From positions 15,661,501 to 15,725,500 of the forward strand of contig NC_132970.1 of NCBI RefSeq assembly GCF_047496725.1: a DNA stretch of 64,000 bases, written 5' to 3'. Below are positions 12,731-24,930 of the stretch, in pieces (within the stretch, counting starts at the first letter, position 1; each line of letters opens with the position of its first letter). The notes under the pieces are model-generated. The model was given only the letters and a program-made list of their open reading frames with translations. It was not told where the DNA came from and ran no database searches. The position numbers were made by a program, and so were the translations under genes. The DNA comes from Anoplolepis gracilipes. Lineage: Eukaryota > Arthropoda > Insecta > Hymenoptera > Formicidae.

Positions 12731-14860
12731 AATGCTATATCCCGTGATTAACTTTATAAAGAATCGTGAACTCGATATTGTTTGAAAATTTGATATTAAG
12801 TTTTAATACTATTAATGACATCGGAAAAATAAGATTTGTATATTATATATATATATATCTTTCTCTAAAATAAATTTTAAATTTATTAAAATACATTAAA
12901 CAAATACTCTAAAGGAAAGGAAGGTTATAAAAAATATAAGATATAATTAAGAGAAATGTAGAAATAATTAAAGATAATAATAATTAATAATTGTAAATGA
13001 TTCTCCAATTTCTTTCTTTTTTCTTTGTTTATTTTTATCGCGATTTTCTCATTATATATGTACATTACTAATATTTTTTCTAATTACTTTTATAATCGTT
13101 GATTACTGTCTGTATTGCATTAAAACTTTAATTATAATTTACGGCATTATTTATTTATTTATTTAGATATGTTATATATTTATTTTTAAATAAGACTGTA
13201 CAAATGAGATTAATATTAAAGATAAAACAATGCGACCTATTTTATTAAAAAAAACAAAAAGTTCAAAGTAATATACATATATATTAATTACAATTTGAAA
13301 ATATAATTTTTTTTATAGATATTAAATTCTCTTTCTTTGGGTGATTGACATATATTTGAGCAGCTTACATTTACTAATAATATAAATTATGTTTCGGCCT
13401 AAATATACTTTTGTCATACAGTCTATATTATAAATTCTGTACTATCTTTCTAGCATCGATCTCTATCGATAGTGCGTCGCCTATAGCTCGATATTTTATT
13501 AAAATGTTTTATTTTTCATTCTCAATTTGCTTGCACCAAGACATGCTTCGTAAAACGGGAATGACATGTAACGTTATAGTAACCATGAGGATGACCCAAA
13601 GAAGTGTGTTAGTGTGATGGCGGTCAGGCACTCGCTCGGATCACAGAAAAGTGATCCGATAAGCATCGCAAATTCGGTCTCGTACGCGTGTGCACGATGC
13701 TCCTCCGCGATAGGGGCTATCACAAATTTCAAGCCAAATGTGCAACTAAGTACCTACTTAGCGGCACCCCGTTTGACGCATGGGATTGAGCTCGTCTATT
13801 TGAATGGGAGATTTAGCAGGCGGATTTTCCCGTCCCGAATTGAGCCATTGTGTCCTTTTAAAACGACCACCTGACAGCCCTTGACACGTTACCGTTTGCC
13901 TTTCTGCATTTTAAACGCAGCTCGCTCGTCGTCTGTCAGTCGAATCTCGACTGACAAAAGCGGTTTGCGTAATCTCAGTTTTTTACAATTGCATTAGAAA
14001 AAGTTAATATAAAGAAATAATTGTCGCTGATTGAATCAAATACACGATGTGCATTGAAATACAAAGATACGATATATTGTTAAAAAAATAGATGTTAATT
14101 TAATTGTAACATATTTGAGCCGCATTTTTATATCGAAAAGGGATTTAGCTATTTATTGCGTTGCGAGTATTTTAGAAATAATCAGACAGTATAAATTGTT
14201 GCGCGAACATTATCGCTCCAATTTTGGCAGCTGCATTATTAACACCGCTTTTTCCAAGCCACGGCGCCAATCTGCCCTAGAGCATAACACGAAAATCTAA
14301 TAGACGCGTCCACGCCCAAAAAATTAGCCCAAATGAATAAATACGAACGCGCTCCATGTGAAAAGAATTGACCCTGGTGACCACGTGCGACCTACTCTAA
14401 TTATATAAACAGTATTTCATCAATTTCGTTAAAATTCAGATTGTGTTCCCATCAAAATCGTGACATTAGTACGATAAAGTACGAACCAAACTATCAAACT
14501 CCAATGAGATGGATTTTTGACGAACGATAATGTAAAGATACGGCGATACTCTTTTGTGACAATACTTTTTCCAATACCACGAGATGTTTTGGCACCCCCC
14601 AACGCGCAGAAATGGTTCGGCCCTCTTGTAATACGCACGTCACCCCATCTATCGAATTATTTTGATTCTGCGATAATTCACCCTTAATACGCCGTTCCCT
14701 CGTTGTGTAAAGCGAGAGGAAGAGAAAAATGGTGATTTGATCTTTTTGATGGAAATTTCGAAAATATCACGCGGTAGCGCGCGAAAGCGCTCTGAAAAAA
14801 ATTCGATACGAGAGAAAGATTATTGGTATTTATCGGAAATGGATGATGATATACGAGTGC
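12731..14860. other. Intergenic DNA, AT-rich then mixed composition
   Basis: 12731-13400 is AT-rich with a short (TA)n near 12845. 13401-14860 is of mixed composition with scattered CpG. No gene, tRNA or clear repeat was recognised. Confidence 0.4.
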
Positions 14861-15300
14861 CATTAAAATTCTAGGATATGTTTTAGAAAAGATGTATTTG
14901 TATTATTTATTATAAGCTGACAGATACACTGATTGACAAGATTACATCCCAAATAGAGAAACGGCGTATACGCAATCTATATATAATAGAATGTATATAT
15001 AATATATATATAATATATTATTAGAATGTATATACTATATATCTTATGAGTTTATATTAAATATAAACTCATAAGAACAATAAATTACTTTAATAGTTTT
15101 ATAAAATTGTACAAACTGGCACATGTTAATAAAGCTGTCTAATGTGACAGTAAAAAAAAGATATTCCGCTACAAACTCCAACAATTCAATAACGCGTTTG
15201 AATAACAGCTGAATTGGTATGTCTTTTATTATGGTTTTCAAGTAAAAATCATCTTTTATACAATATCATATTTGTTCTACACGATTATCACGGAAAAGGG
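14861..15300. other. AT-rich intergenic DNA with a strong hairpin
   Basis: Alternating TA sequence near 14985-15040 leads into the inverted repeat at 15043-15075. No coding potential is apparent. Confidence 0.4.
15043..15075. repeat. Near-perfect 33-base palindrome
   Basis: Two 16-base arms (CTTATGAGTTTATATT and its exact complement) are separated by one A. It can form a cruciform or hairpin. It may be a residue of an AT-rich foldback element; the function is unknown. Confidence 0.8.
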
Positions 15301-15910
15301 AGAAGCTTTGTAAAGTTTGTCGAACAGCTTAATACGTCGCCACGTGTAGCCTCTCTGATGAAAGAATAATCATTAGCACGATTCGTCGAATCCTTTGGCC
15401 GTGCCGAATTGCGTCTTCAGGAGAGAGAGAGAGAGAGAGATATTTCATCGAAGCCGATTTCGGCTTCGTAATTTTTGGAAAAGTATAGACAGGCGGCGCG
15501 CGAGCGATAATCCGTCGCGGCGACCATTGTCGACGTGAAATTGAATTTCGTCAATTAGATTTTCGGCATTTACGGTTGGTTAATCCGAACGCACCGGGTC
15601 GACAATGGACACAGCTGTACATATACGTGTCGCGATACATACTCGCGCTCGTGCCGGATCACCACCCTCAGGAGGGGGGCTTCATCCTCGTTTCCTCGCA
15701 TTATTATAATGTGGCCTCGGGCCACGAGTTTTACCAGATCACGAACCCGTGCCTAATTCATTGTTCGTATTCAGGGTCGCGACGAGTGCGAGATCTGGCC
15801 AATTGGATCTGGATAATTGGCAGAGATTCCACTTGGGCTCGAATTCGCGACGCTCGAAGCGTAGAATTGTTTAAATACTTGTCAAATACTGTTAGAAATT
15901 AAACGAGAAT
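15301..15910. other. GC-rich island with (GA)10
   Basis: CpG-rich sequence surrounds a (GA)n run at 15421-15440. A 108-codon frame at 15576-15902 (plus) shows no recognisable domain and lies wholly within the biased composition, so it is not called as a gene. Confidence 0.35.
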
Positions 15911-16029
15911 TTTAGCGTAATCTTTTTATTTTTTAATGATAAGAGCGTGATCTATTTGTGGCATTAAAGCGCTGTTAGATATATTTCTTCGCGAGCAATA
16001 TCGTGACACTTTTATCGAATACAGAAGAA

Positions 16030-16545
16030 AAATAACACATTTTCTTATTTTTGCAGTCATGTCAAATGTCAAACTTTGCATCGATTTTTTATGTCAAATT
16101 TTTTAACACAAATACAGAAAGTAAACATAATCCTATGGATAAGAACTTTAATTTTTTTAAATCCACAGGCGGATAAGAGCTTTAATTTCTTGCTCTTCCC
16201 AAATATCTACATATAATTATCTTAATTAACTTCTTAATTTAATATATAACTTTTACTTAATTTCGGAAATGACATGACCATATTATTACTCGTTAAGGAC
16301 TGAAATTTACGACTATTATAAAAAGCGAAATAAAATAAATTATATATGCATGTGTATGTATGTTTTATATAATATATATAATATTACCTATAATAAATAT
16401 ACAATATAATTATAATAATATTAATATTATTATTAATATTATATTATTACTACTATTGTTATACTATTACTATTATTATATTAAAAATCTAATTAAAAAA
16501 TAATCTGTGTATTACGAGATAAAAAGATGTACAATTTTATTATTT
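16030..16545 (+). repeat. Diverged direct repeat, copy 1
   Basis: This stretch is collinear with 18130-18570 in the same orientation. Shared landmarks in order are GCGGATAAGA, a TTATCTTAATT block, TTTC.GGAA..ACAT, CGACTATTATAAAA, and an (AAT)n-like tract followed by CTAATTAAA. Divergence is large, with indels. It is probably an old unclassified interspersed element. Confidence 0.55.
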
Positions 16546-17998
16546 ACTCATCCGTTTTATTCGCAATTCGCTGTAAAAGTATTTAACGCATGGAGATATT
16601 AAATATCCGAGAGAGATCGGATAAATTTTCTTCGAGAGAGAATTCCTTCCTCTCATAGAAGTGCATCCGAACGATAAAAGAAAAGGGAGCGAGTCTTCGT
16701 TTCTCGCGATATTTCGTACTTAATTGAGATGCTTCGAAGATCGTCGCTCGAACGGACGTCGGATTTGAATATTCCCTTCAGCTAATTCCCGTCCGACAAA
16801 AGATGTTATTTTCTCTCTCTCTCTCTCTCTCTCTCTTTATCTCTCTATCTATCTCTTCTCTTCTCCCCTTCCTTCTGTTACCCTCATCTTAAACTCGCGA
16901 ACCTCTTCCTCGCTCTTTCGTCCCGCCTCTCGCGTTTCCCCAAGAGAGTCCAAGTTTGCGTCGAGCGTCTTGGTTAATCACTATAATTGATATTCCGCTG
17001 ATATCACCGCGTGGCGAGTAACGGAGTAACACGGTAACGAAGTAACCCGATTAAAGGGGGCCTCTTATTGGCTCGCTCGCTCATTCTCCCGGATTGAATT
17101 ATATTATTACCGCCGGTGGTGGAAAGGAGCGGAAAGGAGAGGTGAGGACAGTTCCCTCTCGCAAACTAGACAACGATCTTCGAATCGAGGAACGCGACGA
17201 GCAAACACCGTCGGGGTCAATCTCGAATTTTCTTATCAATGCCTTCGTTGTCAATTAATGTGAGAAAAGTCGACTCGAAATTTTAATTAAATTTTAAAAA
17301 ATATATCGCACATCTCTTTTTTACAAATAACATAATTATGTAGGAAATAATTTTACATGTGAGACAGAATAATATATATTTTTTTTTCTTTTTTCAACAA
17401 GATATATAAAATAATAGTAATAAATCGTATTATATACGTATTTGCGTTGTGTGTATTTGCAACGTTCAATTAACTGACGTCATGGTACGATAACTTGACC
17501 CGCTAATGCTAAACGATCGATAACATCGCGACACAATTTGTCGTAACGACGGTATCCTTGAAACGCGGACAATGCTATTATCCTCGAAGAAATATAGACC
17601 GATCGCATTTTATAAACCATGAAGATGATTATTATACAAGAGCCGTGACACCCCCTCGCTCTTCTCCCTCTGCCCCCGTTCCTTTCCGGCAGCAGCGATT
17701 CGTTTAGCGGAGGAACAATGACGTATCGGCGACTTCCGGCACGCGGGGCCGGGAATCCTCCGCGCGCGGGACTCAATCGCGGCGCGGATCCTGTAGAGAA
17801 CCGCATCACGCAAGGGCGGTTACGGAGTACGGGCCGCTGATTTCCGACGTTAATGACATATTTGCGACAATAATGTTCTGTGTAAACGAGCATATTATAT
17901 AATGGCGAAATGTGTGCGCCATCGCGGGAAACCGACAGATGTACTCAGGCTCGGGCATAGAAACGAAAAAAAAGAAGACAAGATTTTTTTTAAGATAT

Positions 17999-18004
<6 letters not shown>
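16546..18004. other. CpG-rich intergenic DNA with (CT)n
   Basis: A (CT)n run lies at about 16813-16836 and CpG-dense sequence at 16880-17260 and 17470-17960. A 137-codon minus frame at 17480-17893 has no recognisable domain. The islands may be regulatory. Confidence 0.35.

Positions 18005-18005
<1 letters not shown>

Positions 18006-18036
<31 letters not shown>
18006..18036. repeat. (TA)n microsatellite
   Basis: A pure TA dinucleotide run of about 30 bases. Confidence 0.9.
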
Positions 18037-18040
<4 letters not shown>

Positions 18041-18129
18041 TATACATAATTTTTATATATAATTTTTTCCTCAATATTTTATCTTTATAAATATCAAAAT
18101 ATAGCAAAAGTTACAAAATCTATTATAAT

Positions 18130-18570
18130 AACGCGTTTTCTTATTATTGGAATATCAAATCAAATGTTGAACTTTATTATATTAATTTCTGATGTCGAAT
18201 TCTTTAATACTTTCTATATACAAGTACCAAAAACATCTAGCGGATAAGAATTATAATTCTCTCAAATCTACGTTTAGTTTTTAATTCTCAATTTTCCGAA
18301 ATATATATCATTATCTTAATTCGATATTTTTTATTTAATTTCTGGAATTACATAACTAGCAAACATATTATGATTTGTGAAGAAATTATATGAAATCTGC
18401 GACTATTATAAAATATATAATAAAATTTAAAAATTCAAAACAAAATAAATAATATTATCTAATAAATATAATTCTAATAATATTAATATTATTATTAATT
18501 TACTATTATTATTATCACTCTATCTAATTAAAATTTAATTTATGTAATACGAAATGAAAGAAGTATACAA
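18130..18570 (+). repeat. Diverged direct repeat, copy 2
   Basis: This is the partner of 16030-16545, sharing the same ordered landmarks, including GCGGATAAGA and CGACTATTATAAAA. The copies lie about 2.1 kb apart in direct orientation. This fits either an old local duplication or two insertions of one family. Confidence 0.55.
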
Positions 18571-18805
18571 ACGCGTATATAATATCGCGTTTTTTTCTGA
18601 GAAATCCATAGTCACTTAGTCCGTCCAGTCCGACCCTGAATGCGTTTATGAAATGTACGCGTGTGCAGGTCGTTACGTACCGGTCTCATATATACCGCGC
18701 GCACGATGTACGTACCACTCGTGCGTGTACCGCGTGTACACGCACGGGCCGGCGACACGCGTGCGTTTTCCTTGCCGCGCCGCAGTGTGGGTGGAAGGTA
18801 CTCAC

Positions 18806-18889
18806 GGCCGCAGGAAACAGCGCATCATGGTAATAACCGTCATCAAACGACAACCACTTAGAACCAGGCCGGGTTCCACGTGGAAAATT
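18806..18889 (-). other. Duplicated 84-base element, copy 1 (possible exon)
   Basis: This aligns without gaps to 19543-19626 at about 80% identity by eye, including 25 identical bases in a row. Read on the minus strand, both copies are open and give similar 28-residue peptides sharing DDGYYHDA, NFPR, PGS and FPA. Several differences fall at synonymous third positions. The copy 1 frame runs into a good splice donor (GTGAGT). No convincing acceptor is visible upstream, so an exon remains a hypothesis; a conserved non-coding element is the alternative. Confidence 0.4.
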
Positions 18890-19542
18890 CGTTGTTTTAC
18901 GTCGGATTTTGCGGAGACACGACATACCGCGAATCGCTGGTAACGACGACGAGCAACACGGGAAAGTATTCAGGTTTCTTATAAACCAGCATTTTAATCA
19001 AAAGACAAGAATCGATTTGTGATATATATATCTATGTATATAATATTAAAATGACCTTTATAGCAATTAAAATCTGAACCAACAGAAAATCTAAATGTCG
19101 TTGTTTTAAATAGATTTAAAATGTAGTTAAAATGCAATAGAGTTTGTTATATCACAATTAAAGTCAAATGTCAATTGCAATTTATTGCATCTATTTGTCT
19201 AAAAAAATTTTGCAGTTATCTTTTATTTAATAACTCATTTAGATAATCGAATTTGAAAATTGTTAGATCTACATTCTCACTATTTCTAAACTTTTTGGAT
19301 GATTTAGAAAAAAAACTCGATAATCGCTGGATGTGATTAAAGGACATTTTTCTTTCAAGGATAAATGAGTAGACGGTAATAAGTTTCCAGTTACATGTTG
19401 GTTCGAGTATCAAAAATATTGAGGAAAAAGGTGGTAATTTAATGACACATTTTGATTTGACGTTTATTGCCTTTTTGCGAGAATATCTGTAATTCGAGGC
19501 ACGGAATGCCGTGTTGATTTTGTGCCAGACATGCTTGTTCAC
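18890..19542. other. Sequence between the two 84-base elements
   Basis: About 650 AT-rich bases with no obvious internal similarity. Nothing coding is recognised. Confidence 0.4.
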
Positions 19543-19626
19543 GGACGCAGGAAACGGCGCATCATGGTAATAACCGTCATCACACGGCGACCAGTTAGAG
19601 CCGGGATGGAAGATTCGCGGAAAATT
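19543..19626 (-). other. Duplicated 84-base element, copy 2 (possible exon)
   Basis: This is the partner of 18806-18889. A possible acceptor (CCGTAG) lies about 11 bases before the shared frame, but the donor is weak (GTGAAC). The 14-base core AGGAAACGGCGCAT occurs again at about 20350 without the rest of the element. The repeated core within 1.8 kb could equally mark binding sites. Confidence 0.4.
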
Positions 19627-21530
19627 TACCACAGCTACGGTAAAATAATATTTCAGAATAAAAAATCCAATAGAGATATCTCTCTGATTGAAATAAGGCG
19701 GTTTAAAGCAGAAGTCAATAACTAACGGTTCTTACATAATTTTTTCTTTACTAGAAACATACTCTAATTGTATGCATGTCTCACAGTACACGTTAGCAAT
19801 TTTATTGTTTTTTAATGCAGCGTTAAAAAAATTTTATTTTTTTAAATGAAGCATTTTTATTCTTTTTAATATAGTCTGGAAAAACCGTGCATATTAGGTA
19901 CAAATGCATTTTATATACTTTATATAATTTTGTATAAAAATTGCAACTTTTTTGTGTCTGTCACAAAGTTTATAATAATTAATTAGATTTAATTTGTCTT
20001 GCATCCTGCAACAATTATGATTTAAACATATAATCAAAATGTGCAAAAATAATAAATTAGTAGTAGCAACTGAAGATAAAAATCTTCGAGGATAGTCGGA
20101 AAACTGATGTATCCTTCGCTGTTTAATGTCTCTAGCTGATTACATGAAATTCACGAACTGAAGCATCGCTCGCTAACGAGCGTCCATGATGCTGGCGCGG
20201 CATTAAACTGTCCGCGATATCCGCCATTTCAGCGAAATAGGGAAACGGGGGGAAAAAATGAGAGCTCGATAGAAACCCGAGGTGGAGAGAAAGAGAGAAC
20301 CGGAGCCGCGGGACGGACAGACAGAGAAATTACAGCCGCATGCTGCATTCAGGAAACGGCGCATTCTATTGTGCTTTATTGTCATAGTTAAACTGTCAGG
20401 CCGATTCTGCGTCAAGCCAATTTATGCTCACGTGTCCCGATTCACCCGCGATCCCGCGAGTCCGTACTATACGTCTGTACCGACGTACGTTATGCTGCTC
20501 TGCATAATTCCACGGAATTTTCTCTGCGGTTGCATACGAGACGTAACGCGAAAAAAGGAATGACGAACAACGGTGCTTGACAATTTGCGCGGGTGCCAAA
20601 TGCTCGTTCGCACCGATATTTTTACGGGATTGCATATACTCGCGTTTATTAATTCATTAAGTCTTATCAACTGAAATCAACAAAATATTATTTCCACCGA
20701 TAAAAAATAATTATTTTAATTTTTATATGCAGATATATTTAAATCTAGGGTTCTTTCTAATAATTATTTACTATCTATATAATTATAAGAAGGTGCATTT
20801 ATAGCTCTTCAATTATATACGTTCGATACATATATAAAAATGTAAAAAATATCCAACAAATCGTCCAAAATTTAGAAATCTCTTAAATAATTTTCATGAA
20901 TCTATAAATCTGATGAAATCTCTTAAATGTTTCTGAATTTTATATAATAAAAAAGTCGTTTTAAAAATGTTGAGAAAAAAATGTCTAAATAACATTTTAA
21001 AAACAAACAGAAAGTACTGTATAATAAACAATGATATAAAAAATTGCGATTTGCATAATGGATAAATTAATTATGCGCATCGCTACCTATCTCCGGCGAC
21101 GGTGATCACAATCTGAGCGAGAGAGGTCGGATTCGTTTGGATTCCGCAAAGTTTATTCCAGCTTAACGATCGCGCCGTTCCACGGACGGCTCGTAAATCG
21201 CAAGAGGCCGGGACTCGGCGGCGGGCAATTAGCGTAATTAAATAATAATTGAAAGGAGAGAACGGTTGGTCGAGAGCTAGTAATCGAGCCACGCCCCGAG
21301 CGTTCGTGATATGCCGACCAATCGGGCAGGACGACGATTTCCTCCCGACTTGTCTTGATCGAAACTTCATAAAGAGCCCCTGCACTTCCAACGAACGTTC
21401 CTCTGAATCCAATAAGCTTCATTCTCACAAGGTTGCTAACAAGTTGAACTCACCGAACTTTTTCAATTACGCATCTCGTAATGACGATCATAATTACGTT
21501 ATCGTATCTATGAGTATGAAAATTTAACTA
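19627..21530. other. Intergenic DNA with CpG-rich islands
   Basis: 19740-20100 and 20640-21060 are AT-rich, while 20160-20630 and 21080-21400 are CpG-richer. Frames in the islands overlap on both strands with no recognisable domain and are treated as composition artefacts. Confidence 0.35.
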
Positions 21531-24060
21531 TTATATTTGGAAATAATAATTATATACTGTTGATTACTGATTAACGAATTAACGAGTTGATTGAAATGTC
21601 TTAACTTTTGCGAATTGATATAACTCAGTTTTATTCGTTAGTTGATTATATTGTATAATTAAAATTAAGTTATGTAAAATAAAATTCAGTTATATATCAA
21701 TATAATCATGTATTTAACGTCATAAACAAAATCGTGTGATTTTTAAAGATAAACATTTTTCTAAGCAAATTTTCTTTGTAAGAAAAATGTTTGCAAAAAG
21801 TAATTTGTAAATATTTGTACGGTTAAAGTTTTTTGTGGTTATTGAAATGCACTTTGTGCAATTCATTTTTGACTCACCGTTTTCATTATGAATTTCATAT
21901 TACGCTCAAAAATAAGTTACAGTACCGAGAATCTTATGTGATATAATCGGAAATGCGAAGTAATCAGCAGCCATGGAGGCTTTTATTCGCAGCACGTAAC
22001 CAGGCAATTAGTCGAGGTGATAAAATATTCTATGGTTTCAAGGAAAAGTGGTTTATGCACTTAAACACAGACGATTCTGCTCAACCGACACTTTCAATGA
22101 ACGGTATGCATGAATAAAACATCATCTTAAAATTTCAAGAAACAATCACACATTAAAAAGCGTTGTGCTTAAAAAAAATAATCCGTATGCGTTCACAATA
22201 ATTGATTAAAATCTTAAAATATACATTTTATAGAAAAATGTTTCGAATAAAATTAAATTTTTAATTTTAATTTTTTTTTGTATTAGAAAATATTATATAA
22301 TATTGGCACAATTCTGTTCTAACTGAAGACGCTTTCAAAATTTCAAAGTAATTTTTTTTATAAATTAAAATCATGTATTTACACAAGTTGATTTGCCTAC
22401 TCATTCTATATATGTGTAAGTATTAAAATATAATAAAAAATAATAATTTATAAAAGATTGTTCATAATTTAATTTGACGTATTGCAATATAAAATTTGTA
22501 ATATTTTGTAAAGTATTATCTTTTGATAATTTTATTTTAATATTTTTATACGTCAAACACTAAAATAAAAATTAATTGATATAAAAATGTGTAATTATAT
22601 TTAAGAAAAAATATATAATTTTATTTTATAGATGCACCCAATGTACAAAAATAAGTATGTGAATTGATTCTATTCAATAGTCTAAAAATACTTTAAGCAA
22701 ATTTTTTAGTGAAAGAGTAAATATTTTACAAAATATTACATTTATATCAAAATAAAATATCTCGTAACTTATTAATCTTTTCATGATTTTATCCAAATAT
22801 TTTTGTACGTAAAACAAAGAATTGACATATGTAGGAAAAAATATGCTTTTATTTAAGACATCTTAAACAAAATCGTGTTATTATATAATATCCTCTTCAA
22901 AAAGTAATCTTTATTTGAAATATTTCCAACAAAACCTTATCCTCTTAACTTTTAAAATCTTAACTCTATTTACAAATTTATTAAGACTGCTAAGATCTCT
23001 GATAATTAGTTCTGTAAAAATGTATATAAAAATATATAAAAGACTTAGGTACAGTTTGTGTAAAATTTATTTTTCTTTAAAATTTGATGTAAGAGCATTA
23101 TTTAAGCTTTATACTAAATTTCTTAAATTCTAACATCTGTTTTTATTTATTTAAATTATGTAAACTTATTTGATATAAAAATCTTCGATTTTTAACGTCA
23201 TATATAATTGATATTAAGATTAAATTATATGTAGATAATTGATCTCAAACTGTCATATGTTTGATTTTGCGCTTAATATAATATTTCTGTGAGTAAAATA
23301 TCTTGTGCATCATACATCATATTGATAAATGAGTGATATTACTTAAAGTAGAGTAATTAAAATTTGAGTAGCTTTCAATAGCCGGTAAATGCGTAACAAA
23401 ATAAATGTGACCCACCTGCGTCGTGAAGGGTGGGCTTCGACACCTAGATACCCGCTTCAGGAAATTACGTATGCCAGCGGGATACCTGTGATTGTAGTCG
23501 ATGACGTCAGCAGCATCGGTCGTATAATGGAATATTCCAGTATAATGGCGTATGTATACATACATCAACGATTTCGTGAAAGAGTTCGTCAAGAAGTTTA
23601 CCTTTCGTATAAAGCAAACGTAACGGTTTCTCGAAAATTTTCTACTCGTTACTTTCATCCTTGCGCGATAACCTTTTAGATTAAAATAATTATTGTTAGA
23701 ACCATATTTAGGAAAGTAAACAATAAGAAAGTTTTTTTCGAAAAGATATTAAAATTGAAAGTTATAACTTATTTTTCCTCAAGTGTATTTTCAAAGAGCA
23801 GTTTTTTTTTATTAAAATTCGAAGTTGTTTCTGCTAGAACAGACATAATTAGCTTAAAAATAATTTAATTATCGCGTATATTTTAATCGAAATAATAATT
23901 TTTGTCGGCGTCGTTTGAATATACAAAAGTGCGATCACACTTATATATTCCCGTCATAGGATTCGGGCTCGTTTCTCGAGAGAAAAACGGAACGATAAAG
24001 TGTCTTCACGACCATTTTGGTGGCACGGATGGCCTCGTTGCATGAGCATGCATAAAGTAT
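21531..24060. other. AT-rich intergenic DNA
   Basis: Long AT-rich sequence with many homopolymer A/T runs. A small mixed-composition patch at about 23390-23660 contains TGACGTCA, a CRE/ATF-type octamer, near 23500. No gene is recognised. Confidence 0.4.
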
Positions 24061-24063
24061 ACG

Positions 24064-24106
<43 letters not shown>

Positions 24107-24930
24107 TCAGGGGTGACTATCAGGGATGCCAAAGCATCCCAGGCGACGATGACGAAGGCGACGAGTCGAGCGGTGTGTGGGTGGGTGGCTTCGTGTGGCT
24201 CTTCGAGCACAGGGACCAGGGATCTTCCAATGAAATCGCGACGCATATATATATACATATATATACCGGGTGGTACGACCCGGCGCAGACGCGTTAGAAG
24301 GGTGCGCACTTCCACCCTCTCGACTTAGTGTGGCGGTGCCGTCGTCGCCGCCGCCGCCGCCGCCGCTGCCGCGGCCCGGGGTGTGAAAATCAGGAGCGCG
24401 AGCTGGAGGAAAGCGAGGGATGAGGGAGCGAGGAGCTGAAACACCCTCGCAGGAAGGGGGGGTCCAGTGGACTGTGGGAGAACGGGAAGAGGGGGAGGGT
24501 GGTGATGAGAGGAGCCGAGGGGACGAGTTTGGCGGCCGCTCACGAGTGAGAGGGAGAGATTGCCGCCATTTTACAGTGGCGCGGATCTGCATAACGATCA
24601 GAGACTGTCGTGTTTATCAAAGCTTTTCTCCGCCATCTGCATAATTTTCTGCCGCGCCGAGAGAGCGGCGCGAGGGGGCGACGAGGGGCAGGGGGATGGG
24701 GGGGAGGGCGAGGGTGAGGCGGCAACGAGAACGGCGCGACGGGATGTGCAGAGAGCGGCGGAACGATGAAAGGGGCGAGGAGGAGGGAGGGGTGGACACA
24801 CTCTTACTCTCCATTCTCGGGTGCATTTTATGTGCACGACTTATGAAACTTTAACGCGCCCTTGCGAATAAATTACGCGGGTAAGCTGCAGCCTCCCGAA
24901 CGCGTGATCGAGCCATTTGCATTTGGACCG
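24061..24930. promoter_or_regulatory. Strong CpG island with GAGA and GCCAT-type motifs
   Basis: This is the most GC-rich stretch of the window. It begins with a (CT)n run (about 24060-24101) and contains a CCG/CGC trinucleotide tract (about 24343-24372), many GAGAG words and GCCGCCAT / CCGCCATC words at about 24561 and 24631. GAGAG and GCCAT are the sites of GAGA factor and Pleiohomeotic in Drosophila promoters and Polycomb response elements. No TATA box or gene start was identified. Open frames of up to 161 codons on both strands are low-complexity by-products. Confidence 0.45.

Noticed and set aside
15576..15902. 108-codon plus-strand open frame
   Set aside because: It lies in a GC-rich island where stop codons are scarce, and no family resemblance was seen.
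24107..24592. 161-codon minus-strand open frame in the CpG island
   Set aside because: The peptide is a Pro/Ser/Arg/Gly-rich low-complexity translation of GC-rich repeats, and long frames overlap it on both strands. No domain or splice context was found.
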